From positions 4,108,835-4,172,834 of the forward strand of contig OX638352.1 in the NCBI GenBank assembly GCA_951813545.1: a stretch of 64,000 nucleotides of DNA, read 5' to 3'. The position numbers and the translations under genes were made by a program. This DNA is from an uncultured Poribacteria bacterium (GTDB lineage: Bacteria > Poribacteria > WGA-4E > WGA-3G). Of this stretch, positions 17,670-24,720 are shown piece after piece (within the stretch, counting starts at the first letter, position 1; each line of letters starts with the position of its first letter). The notes under the pieces are model-generated. The model saw only the letters and a program-made list of their open reading frames with translations, had not been told where the DNA came from and did no database searches.

Positions 17670-18638
17670 ATGATGGAACATGTCGTGGGCATTGACATCG
17701 GTGGGACGAAACTTGCCACTGTTGTCGCTGATAGTACCGGACATATCCTCGGCAAGGTGCGTAAACCGACGCTTGCAGAAAAAGGACCGGAATATGCGCT
17801 TGACTTGCTGTTCGATATGGTGCGCGAAACTGTTAGTCTGGCAGGCTTGGAACAAGCATCTATTTCAGCAATAGGCGTGAGTTGCGGCGGTCCCTTGGAC
17901 ACAAAGACTGGGATCGTTTATTCGCCTCCAAATTTACCCGGGTGGGACGCACTACCGCTTAAGGCAAAACTTGAATCCGAATTTCAGGTGCCGGTAACGA
18001 TTGAGAACGATGCGAATGCGAGTGCACTCGCAGAATTCAGGTTCGGGGGTGGACAAGGCTACAATGCCGTTCTCTATATGACCATGAGCACGGGTATCGG
18101 AGGCGGTATTGTTCTCGATGGGCAGATTTACCACGGAGCTAACGACAGCGCCGGTGAGGTAGGACACCAGATACTTCTGCCGGATGGACCGCGTTGTGGA
18201 TGTGGGAAGCGGGGTTGCCTTGAGGCACTCTGCTCCGGTCCCGCTATCGCACGCCGCGCACAAGCTGCGATACGAAAGCAACTCGCAGACGAAAAAGCAT
18301 CAACGACGATGTTAACCTTCACCGATGGACATATTGCAGATGTCAAGTCAGAGCATGTACTTGAGGCAGCGCGCACAGGTGATACCTTGGCTTTGAGACT
18401 TGTTGAAGAGACAGCGTACTACATGGGCTGGGGGATCGCAAATTTGGTAAACGTTTTGAATCCCGACATCGTTTTATTGGGTACTATTGCGATTGCTGCT
18501 GGTGATCTTTTGCTCAATCCGATTCGGGAGACGGTTTCAAAGTTCGCTATGACACGTCCTGCAGCAGCGGTTGAGATTGCGCCTGCCCAGTTAGGTGATA
18601 CTTTGGGAGACCTCGCGGCTATTGCATTAGTTGTTTAA
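17670..18638 (+). CDS. ROK-family sugar kinase
   Basis: 322 residues, 32 bases after the FGGY gene. It begins VVGIDIGGTKLATVVAD, the ATP phosphate loop of ROK kinases. It has the catalytic segment ENDANASALAEFRFGGG and the zinc site GEVGHQ...CGCGKRGCLEAL (CxCGxxGCxE) that marks glucokinase, N-acetylmannosamine and allose kinases. No helix-turn-helix precedes it, so it is an enzyme and not a NagC-type repressor. The start is ATGATG at 17670 or 17673 after GTAGGAAG. The sugar is unknown. Confidence 0.92.
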   Translation: MMEHVVGIDIGGTKLATVVADSTGHILGKVRKPTLAEKGPEYALDLLFDMVRETVSLAGLEQASISAIGVSCGGPLDTKTGIVYSPPNLPGWDALPLKAKLESEFQVPVTIENDANASALAEFRFGGGQGYNAVLYMTMSTGIGGGIVLDGQIYHGANDSAGEVGHQILLPDGPRCGCGKRGCLEALCSGPAIARRAQAAIRKQLADEKASTTMLTFTDGHIADVKSEHVLEAARTGDTLALRLVEETAYYMGWGIANLVNVLNPDIVLLGTIAIAAGDLLLNPIRETVSKFAMTRPAAAVEIAPAQLGDTLGDLAAIALVV

Positions 18639-18690
18639 AATTAAAAATCATATACAAAACCTACGCAAACAAGCGATAAAGGGGCTTCTT

Positions 18691-18721
18691 ACTGACAACC
18701 GACAACTGATAACTGACAACC
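18691..18721. repeat. MITE-like end in the ROK-isomerase spacer
   Basis: Three tandem variants of ACTGACAACC / CGACAACTGATAACTG occupy the spacer before the SIS isomerase gene. They match the right-hand ends of elements at 34.5 and 50.9 kb. No partner left end is evident here. Confidence 0.5.
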
Positions 18722-18739
18722 ATATAGAAAGGAAACTAA

Positions 18740-19303
18740 ATGGAAAGAATTCAGAGTTATATTTCGCATCTGCAAGATGTTTTAGCGCAGCTTACATTGG
18801 CAGATGTACAGCGTTCCATAGATGTTATTATGGAGGCGTATTATACCGAAAAGCAAATTTTTGTGATTGGAAACGGTGGAAGTGCTTCTACAGCGTCACA
18901 TATTGCTTGTGATTTGGGGAAAGGCACGAGTGTACCCGGCAAGCCCCGTTTTCGTGTTATCAGTCTAACAGACAACGTTGCAACAATGACTGCATGGTCG
19001 AATGATGTGTCTTACGAAGATGTCTTCGTTGAACAGCTGAAAAATCTTGTGAATCCAGAAGATGTAGTTATCGGTATCAGTGCAAGCGGCAACTCAGAAA
19101 ACGTGATTCGTGCGATGCAACATGCGAAAGAAATTGGGTGCCAGACAATAGGATGGAGTGGCTTCGGCGGTGGTATCTTGGCAGCGATTTGTGATGTGAA
19201 CGTCGTTGTGGATAGTAATCGCTATGGTCCCGTTGAAGATGTCCATCTCATCCTGAACCATATCCTTCACGCGTGGATTCATGAGGAATTGGCATCGGAT
19301 TGA
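18740..19303 (+). CDS. SIS-domain sugar isomerase, GmhA-like
   Basis: 187-residue SIS-fold protein resembling D-sedoheptulose-7-phosphate isomerase, the first step to heptose for lipopolysaccharide. The phosphate-binding segments are GNGGSASTASH and GISASGNSENVI. By alignment from memory with E. coli GmhA, the metal ligands H61, E65, Q172 and H180 correspond to H54, D58, a glutamate and histidine in VEDVHLILNH, so two ligands are substituted conservatively. It follows the FGGY and ROK kinases after a repeat-bearing spacer. It could be a GmhA or a relative acting on another sugar phosphate. Confidence 0.85.
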   Translation: MERIQSYISHLQDVLAQLTLADVQRSIDVIMEAYYTEKQIFVIGNGGSASTASHIACDLGKGTSVPGKPRFRVISLTDNVATMTAWSNDVSYEDVFVEQLKNLVNPEDVVIGISASGNSENVIRAMQHAKEIGCQTIGWSGFGGGILAAICDVNVVVDSNRYGPVEDVHLILNHILHAWIHEELASD

Positions 19304-19316
19304 ATTTAAATACACC

Positions 19317-19346
19317 TTGACGCGTGCGATTGCCTTAAGATATAAT
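19317..19346 (+). promoter_or_regulatory. Promoter for the NfeD/flotillin cluster
   Basis: -35 TTGACG (19317-19322), 18-base spacer, perfect -10 TATAAT (19341-19346), about 105 bases before the NfeD start. This implies a leader of about 100 bases. Confidence 0.65.
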
Positions 19347-19450
19347 TAGATTAATCTATCAATTGTTTAAATTATTCCGCAAAAACACTTCAGAGTCAGA
19401 AAAGACGAAACTTGCAATCCGAACAAAAGGACAGATAAGGAGTGATTTTC

Positions 19451-20965
19451 ATGAGACGCAGAACATATTTTCTCGTTTACGTGCTCCTTTCTTTAATAGG
19501 GTGTCTGTTGATGAATGGCGATCTGTCTGCTCAAGGCACCGCGTTGGTCTACGTGATTGACATTCGGAACGAGATCGGGAGTGGTCTCAGCACCTACATC
19601 AGTGATAGTATTCAAGCAGCCGAGGAAGCGGGTGCCGATGCGATCGTTTTCGATGTAGATACACCGGGCGGCAGGGTAGATTCTGCCGTGAACATCATAC
19701 GTGCTATTCAAAACACACAAGTTCCGACAATCGCTTTTGTCAATCGCCAAGCTATATCTGCAGGAGCGATGATCTCCATCGCTTGTAATCAAATTGTGAT
19801 GACTTCCGGGGGAACGATCGGTGATTCCGCACCTGTTAATATTCAGGGAGACGAAGTTGGTGAAAAAGCGGTTTCCTACATCCAAGGAACTATTCGCGCA
19901 ACAGCGGAGCGGGAGAACCGGAACCCTGACATCGCCGAAGCGATGGTAGATAAAGAACTTGTCCTCGTTAAACTTTCAGATGGGCAGATTATTAAACTTC
20001 TGCCCGAAGAATATGCTGCGCGTGAAGAGGAAGGTGAAGAGATGGAAATCCTCTGTGGGCAAGGCAAACTTCTCACCTTATCAACCCAACAGGCGTTAGA
20101 TTATGGATTCGTAGATGCACAAGCCGAAACCCTCACAGAATTATTGACCCAGTACGAAATTGTTGAGGTCGCTGGGACCAAGCTGCCTCTAACAGAGGAC
20201 GGTATCGCTCGATGGCAGCGCGATCTTGGGGTTTCAGAGGTCAACCGTTTGAAACTATTGGACGGCGCGCGTACTGTTGAGGTTGAGGCGACACTTGCTG
20301 ATAAGATCGTTTTCTTTCTCACGAATCCCCTTATCAGTTCGCTTCTCCTTTCATTGGGAGTGATCGGTATCTTCATAGAGATTCGCACGCCGGGTTTTGG
20401 TGTCCCCGGGTTCCTCGGTTTACTTTTTATAGGGCTTTTCTTCGGCGGACACATGCTGACGAAAATCGGTGCGGAATGGGCATTCTTACTTTTCATTCTC
20501 GGAGTTGGATTGATTGCCTTGGAGGTTTTTGTAATCCCCGGCTTTGGTGTTGCCGGAATTCTTGGTATTACCTTGATGTTGGGGAGCGTCTTCTTCGTCT
20601 TCGACAAGGCTTACGAATTCCGTACGGCAGTTATGTGGCTCTCAATTTCTGTGATTTTAACTTCTGGATTGGCGATTCTCGCTGCTTTTGTCCTTCCCGA
20701 GACGCAGCTTTTTCAGAGACTCGCTTTATCAACAGTGATGGACACTGAGATGGGATACCACTCGTCTAGTCCGGAGGATTTTCAGGGGTATCTTGGAAAA
20801 TCCGGGGTAGCTCTAACACCGTTGCGTCCCTCTGGAACAGCTCGAATTGCTGATAAGAGAGTGGATGTTGTCACCGTCGGTGATTTCATCGCGCAGGATA
20901 GTAACGTCAAGGTCGTAGAGGTTGAAGGATCGAAAGTTTTCGTAGAAGCCGTTGAGGATGCTTGA
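19451..20965 (+). CDS. Long-form NfeD membrane serine protease
   Basis: 504 residues from ATG 19451, spaced correctly from AAGGAG; a GTG at 19442 is too close to that site. Order: signal peptide (to about 28), ClpP-like protease domain (30-240), four or five membrane helices (about 290-420), then a C-terminal OB fold (GYLGKSGVALTPLRPSGTARI). The protease motifs are DVDTPGGRVDSA, the nucleophile Ser103 in AISAGAM, and probably Lys139 in GEKAVSYIQG, matching the Ser/Lys dyad known for archaeal stomatin-specific NfeD. Followed by NfeD-short and two flotillins, it should work on membrane microdomains. Confidence 0.92.
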   Translation: MRRRTYFLVYVLLSLIGCLLMNGDLSAQGTALVYVIDIRNEIGSGLSTYISDSIQAAEEAGADAIVFDVDTPGGRVDSAVNIIRAIQNTQVPTIAFVNRQAISAGAMISIACNQIVMTSGGTIGDSAPVNIQGDEVGEKAVSYIQGTIRATAERENRNPDIAEAMVDKELVLVKLSDGQIIKLLPEEYAAREEEGEEMEILCGQGKLLTLSTQQALDYGFVDAQAETLTELLTQYEIVEVAGTKLPLTEDGIARWQRDLGVSEVNRLKLLDGARTVEVEATLADKIVFFLTNPLISSLLLSLGVIGIFIEIRTPGFGVPGFLGLLFIGLFFGGHMLTKIGAEWAFLLFILGVGLIALEVFVIPGFGVAGILGITLMLGSVFFVFDKAYEFRTAVMWLSISVILTSGLAILAAFVLPETQLFQRLALSTVMDTEMGYHSSSPEDFQGYLGKSGVALTPLRPSGTARIADKRVDVVTVGDFIAQDSNVKVVEVEGSKVFVEAVEDA

Positions 20966-21090
20966 TTTTATTCACTTCAGGTGATGTGTTCTATCATTCG
21001 TTGTGGGTGTTGTGAAAATCCTGTTTTGCGATAGCAATATGGCAGTCTCTGCTGACCCGCACGGCGGGTGCACGATTTGGAGTAACAACT

Positions 21091-21576
21091 ATGATATGGT
21101 TTCTCGTTTTCCTGATAGGCTTTGGAGTGCTGTTGGTATTTATTGAATTACTGATCCTCCCAGGGTTTGGGGCCGCAGGGGTGCCGGGGTGCCTTCTTAT
21201 ACTCATAGGTGTTGGTGTCGCTTGGTGGAAATTTGGCTTCCAGACGGCGATGACTTATGGGGGGATAACACTGGTGGCAGTCATCCCGTTGGCGATAATA
21301 GGGTTATCAGTGATGCGTTCAACGCCTGCCGGTAAAACCTTTATCTTAAGTACTGCTCAAAATAAGTCAGAAGGCTTTCATGCCCCTCCATCGGAATTGG
21401 TAAGTTTGGTTGGGAAGTCCGGCAAGGCATTAACGCCCTTGCGACCCGCGGGAGCTGCGCTCATCAGTGGGCACCGCGTTGATATTGTCACACAAGGCGA
21501 ATTTGTTCCTGCAGAAACTGAGATCGAAGTGATTTTTGTGGAAGGCAGTCGTGTCGTCGTCCGTAGTTTACAATAG
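21091..21576 (+). CDS. Short-form NfeD family protein
   Basis: 161 residues without a protease domain: two or three membrane helices (LVFLIGFGVLLVFIELLILPGFG, then WKFGFQTAMTYGG), then a soluble OB-fold domain LVGKSGKALTPLRPAGAALI...VDIVTQGEFV. It closely parallels the C-terminus of the long NfeD just upstream (LGKSGVALTPLRPSGTARI), so the pair probably arose by duplication. Short NfeD proteins are usually encoded next to flotillin and bind it; here the floA-like gene follows. Confidence 0.9.
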   Translation: MIWFLVFLIGFGVLLVFIELLILPGFGAAGVPGCLLILIGVGVAWWKFGFQTAMTYGGITLVAVIPLAIIGLSVMRSTPAGKTFILSTAQNKSEGFHAPPSELVSLVGKSGKALTPLRPAGAALISGHRVDIVTQGEFVPAETEIEVIFVEGSRVVVRSLQ

Positions 21577-21579
21577 AGT

Positions 21580-21706
21580 GGTTATCAGTTGTGGGTAATC
21601 GGTTGTCAGTTGGTATCTTGTGATGTCAAAGTTTCCCATGGAGTCTACAACAAAACTGAATGCTACAGCAAAGTTACTGAAAACTGACAACTATTCGTAG
21701 GAGGCA
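21580..21706. repeat. MITE-like element between NfeD-short and flotillin 1
   Basis: The spacer starts GGTTATCAGTTGTGGG and GGTTGTCAGTT and ends ACTGAAAACTGACAAC, giving rough terminal inverted repeats of the GTTATCAGT type around about 100 bases. It inserted within an apparent operon without breaking a gene. Confidence 0.55.
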
Positions 21707-21710
21707 GATA

Positions 21711-22613
21711 ATGGTGGATGTATTTACCGGGGCGATTGCCCTTGTTGTCTTAATTTTTATCATCGCGTTCTTTTGGTTTGTCCCCGTTGGTCTTTGGATT
21801 GCTGCTATTGCAGCGGGGGTTCCACTCCGAATTTTTGACCTGATCGGGATGCGCCTCAGGCGCGTAAACCCGAACGTTATTGTGAAGGGTTTAATTAGTG
21901 CCCACAAGGCTGGGTTGAAGGTGGCGACTGTCGAATTAGAGGCACATTACCTTGCTGGTGGTAATGTGCTCAATGTTGTCAGTGCACTCATCGCCGCGGA
22001 TAAAGCGAGAATCGAGTTGAATTTTCAACGCTCTGCTGCTATAGACTTAGCTGGACGTGATGTCTTTGAGGCGGTTCAGGTCAGCGTTAATCCGCGGGTG
22101 ATTACGACATCGAGAATCAGTGCACTCGCTTTAGATGGTGTTGAGTTGATAGCCACCGTCCGTATCACAGTGCGTACGAACATCAATCGGCTCGTCGGGG
22201 GTGCGGGTGAAGAGACTATCATTGCACGAGTCGGTGAAGGCATTATTAGCGCAATCGGTGCCTCTGAAACCTATGAAGATGTCCTTGAAAATCCGGACAT
22301 CATCTCAAAAACGGTACTCGACCGTGGGCTTGATGCTGGAACCGCTTTTGAAATCCTTTCTATTGATATTGCTGATGTAAACGTTGGCAAAAACATCGGT
22401 GCGGAACTCCAAGCGGAGCAAGCCGAGGCAGACTTGGTTGTCGCACAAGCGAAGGCGGAAGAGCGCAGGGCTATGGCAGTTGCTCGGAAGCAAGAGATGA
22501 CGGCAAGCGTCCAGGAGATGCGTGCGAAAGTCGTTGAGGCAGAAGCACAAGTGCCTCGTTCCTTAGCGGGTGCGTTCCGTGAAGGCAACTTAGACGTTAA
22601 TACAGAACAATAA
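21711..22613 (+). CDS. floA: Flotillin-like protein FloA (copy 1)
   Basis: 300 residues from ATG 21711 after GTAGGAGGC. An N-terminal membrane hairpin (IALVVLIFIIAFFWFVPVGLWIA in two parts) is followed by the SPFH domain (RIFDLIGMRLRRVNP..., TVRTNINRLVGGAGEETI, ISAIGASETYEDVLENP, GTAFEILSIDIADVNVG) and a C-terminal coiled coil (AQAKAEERRAMAVARKQEM). FloA scaffolds functional membrane microdomains. It follows the two NfeD genes and precedes a paralogue. Confidence 0.93.
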   Translation: MVDVFTGAIALVVLIFIIAFFWFVPVGLWIAAIAAGVPLRIFDLIGMRLRRVNPNVIVKGLISAHKAGLKVATVELEAHYLAGGNVLNVVSALIAADKARIELNFQRSAAIDLAGRDVFEAVQVSVNPRVITTSRISALALDGVELIATVRITVRTNINRLVGGAGEETIIARVGEGIISAIGASETYEDVLENPDIISKTVLDRGLDAGTAFEILSIDIADVNVGKNIGAELQAEQAEADLVVAQAKAEERRAMAVARKQEMTASVQEMRAKVVEAEAQVPRSLAGAFREGNLDVNTEQ

Positions 22614-22629
22614 CCCAATTTAATTCAGC

Positions 22630-22726
22630 TTTCGGTTTTCAGCGGTCAGTCACTCGTTGTGGCAGTTAGAAACGTTCCACTCGCTCTAAGAGTCTCTTGT
22701 TGACGACTGATGACTGAAAACTGATG
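22630..22726. repeat. MITE-like element between the two flotillins
   Basis: The left end TCGGTTTTCAGCGGTCAGTC and the right end GACGACTGATGACTGAAAAC form imperfect inverted repeats about 60 bases apart. It is the same family as the element one gene upstream. Confidence 0.5.
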
Positions 22727-22750
22727 GCTATTTTATGGAGAATAGTAAAC

Positions 22751-23782
22751 ATGGCACCAACAATGGTTGCAATTATTGCTGTCGCGCTTATCCTGTTCAT
22801 AATCGTTATTAGCTGGCTCGTTCCGATCGGCTTGTGGATTACTGCTATTGCAGCAGGTGTGAAAGTCGGAATTTTCGATCTTGTCGCAATGCGTTTGCGG
22901 CGTGTCCCACCGGCTGCGATTGTGGAACCACAGATTAACGCAACGAAGGCAGGGTTAACCCTATCCCTTGACGACCTTGAGGCACATTTTCTCGCTGGCG
23001 GGCGCGTTGCGAGCGTTGTATCAGCACTGATCGCAGCGGATAAAGCCAACATTTCTCTCGGTTTCGCACAAGCTGCTGCAATCGACCTTGCAGGTCGTGA
23101 TGTCTTACAAGCCGTTCAGGTTAGCGTTACGCCTGAGATTATTGACATCCCAAGTAGAGACGAGGCAAGTCCGGGCATCACTGCTGTTGCCCGTGATGGT
23201 ATCCAGTTAATTGTGAAGACGCGCGTTACAGTGAGAGCCGATATTGACAGGCTTGTCGGTGGCGCAACTGAAGATACAATCCGGGCAAGAGTCGGCGAGG
23301 GAATTATTACAACGATCGGTTCATCCGGAAGTCACAAGCAAGTTCTGGAAAACCCAGTTTTAATCTCGGAAACAGTACTTGCAAAGGGCTTAGCGGCAGG
23401 GACGGCATTTGAAATTTTGTCTATTGACATCGCCGATATAAACGTTGGTGAAAATGTCGGTGCAAAATTGCAGACCGACCAAGCACAGGCTGAACTCAAG
23501 ATCGCACGTGCGAAAGCTGAAGAACGTCGCGCCCGTGCCCAAGCCGAAGAGGAAGAAAATAAAGCACTCGTCGAAGAGATGACAATCAAACTTATTGAAG
23601 CTGAAGCAGAGGTGCCGCTTGCAATCTCAGACACCTTTGATTCTCAGAGAATGAGTGTGATGACGTATTACGAACTCCGCAATATCCTTGCCGATACGGA
23701 GATGCGTCAGTCGATCGCTTCACCCGGTGGCACACAGGAAATAGACACAACCCGTTCAGCGCACTCCCTTGGACTTACGTAG
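22751..23782 (+). CDS. Flotillin-like protein FloA (copy 2)
   Basis: 343 residues from ATG 22751 (GGAG site upstream); a weaker in-frame ATG at 22724 overlaps repeat sequence. It shares the whole layout of copy 1: membrane hairpin, SPFH core (GIFDLVAMRLRRVPP, VRADIDRLVGGATEDTI, FEILSIDIADINVGENVG) and coiled coil. It differs by an inserted loop DIPSRDEASPGIT and a longer C-terminus (MTYYELRNILADTEMRQSIA). Two divergent flotillins in a row suggest hetero-oligomers or separate microdomains (inference). Confidence 0.92.
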   Translation: MAPTMVAIIAVALILFIIVISWLVPIGLWITAIAAGVKVGIFDLVAMRLRRVPPAAIVEPQINATKAGLTLSLDDLEAHFLAGGRVASVVSALIAADKANISLGFAQAAAIDLAGRDVLQAVQVSVTPEIIDIPSRDEASPGITAVARDGIQLIVKTRVTVRADIDRLVGGATEDTIRARVGEGIITTIGSSGSHKQVLENPVLISETVLAKGLAAGTAFEILSIDIADINVGENVGAKLQTDQAQAELKIARAKAEERRARAQAEEEENKALVEEMTIKLIEAEAEVPLAISDTFDSQRMSVMTYYELRNILADTEMRQSIASPGGTQEIDTTRSAHSLGLT

Positions 23783-23833
23783 TTGATATTGATAGGAGTC
23801 TCATAACTACCATAAAACTTGAAGGAGATATTG

Positions 23834-24298
23834 ATGGAAAGTATCCTCCAGCTGCTCGCACCACTGATTATCGTGATTCTGATATCTATCTTGAGTAACT
23901 CGCGCCGGCGGAAAGCACAACAACGAAATACGGAAAGACAGACGGATGAAAGTGCGATGCCGGAAAGCGATGATGCGCTGCCTACTTTCATGGAAGATTT
24001 TCCGTTTGAGACGGAATTAGAGCAGCCGGTTTCACAACAGGACGAAGCGGAGGTGATGCCGGTTGCTGCTGCAGAACCACCGCGCCCTGAATCAGTACAA
24101 CCAGATCCGGTTGTTGAGACCCCGCAACCACAACCGCCTCCAGTGCCTGTAGATTCTCCAACCGGAAGGCGGGCTGTCCCTGCTACATCGCTCCTGGATT
24201 TTTCGCCACAAACATTTCGTCAAGGCATCATTCTCTCAGAGATCCTTGGTCGTCCCAAAGGACGTAGCCGTCGGCGGTCAGTCGTCAGCCGTCGGTGA
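23834..24298 (+). CDS. Small membrane-anchored proline/glutamate-rich protein
   Basis: 154 residues. The start at ATG 23834 follows GAAGGAGAT. One N-terminal membrane helix (LLAPLIIVILISILS) precedes a basic patch (NSRRRKAQQR), a long low-complexity acidic and proline-rich region (about 45-115), and a C-terminal segment LLDFSPQTFRQGIILSEILGRPKGR. That last segment resembles the short conserved tail of proteins encoded near flotillin clusters, which I cannot name. Codons for the last residues (RSRRRSVVSRR) come from a repeat end (GGCGGTCAGTCGTCAGCCG), so a mobile repeat has supplied its terminus. It probably functions with the flotillins. Confidence 0.7.
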   Translation: MESILQLLAPLIIVILISILSNSRRRKAQQRNTERQTDESAMPESDDALPTFMEDFPFETELEQPVSQQDEAEVMPVAAAEPPRPESVQPDPVVETPQPQPPPVPVDSPTGRRAVPATSLLDFSPQTFRQGIILSEILGRPKGRSRRRSVVSRR

Positions 24299-24720
24299 AG
24301 AGGTCTTTTGGTAACAAACAGACTATCCGTCTCAAAATCCAAAAGGCGCAGCTCGTAATGAAATGGAGAGCGGATATACGCAAAAGCATATCAGATGCCA
24401 AAACCCACCTCATCGAACCGCAAGGAACAATCATCAGCAGTTAGTGAAGAGGGCTTTGATAACAGACCATTCGTCTCAAAATCCAAAAGGCGCAGCTCGT
24501 AATGAAATCGAGAGCGGATATACGTAAAAGCATGTCAGATGCCAAAACCCACCTCATCGAACCGCAAGGAACAATCATCAGCAGTTAGTGAAGAGGGCTT
24601 TGATAACAGACCATTCGTCTCAAAATCCAAAAGGCGCAGCTCGTAATGAAATCGAGAGCGGATATACGTAAAAGCATGTCAGATGCCAAAACCCACCTCA
24701 TCGAACCGCAAGGAACAATT
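24296..24720 (+). repeat. 144-bp tandem repeat carrying a 28-codon ORF, three copies
   Basis: Near-identical units repeat with a 144-base period; the motif CGTCTCAAAATCC starts at 24328, 24472 and 24616. Each unit contains ATGAAAT(G/C)GAGAGCGG and ends CGAACCGCAAGGAACAAT, matching the dispersed leader repeat of this window. Copies 1 and 2 encode 28-residue peptides (24358-24444 and 24502-24588; MK-W/S-RADIRKS...HLIEPQGTIISS, stop). In copy 3 the sequence diverges right after the leader motif and the same frame runs into the amidase gene. This fills the 347-base gap before that gene. Confidence 0.85.

Noticed and set aside
20101..20607. 168-codon ORF antisense to the long NfeD gene
   Set aside because: Lysine/proline-rich mirror of helix codons; the sense frame has full NfeD architecture.
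24296..24720. CRISPR array
   Set aside because: Only three units with a 144-base period and no unique spacers of even length; each unit is a continuous repeat with an ORF.
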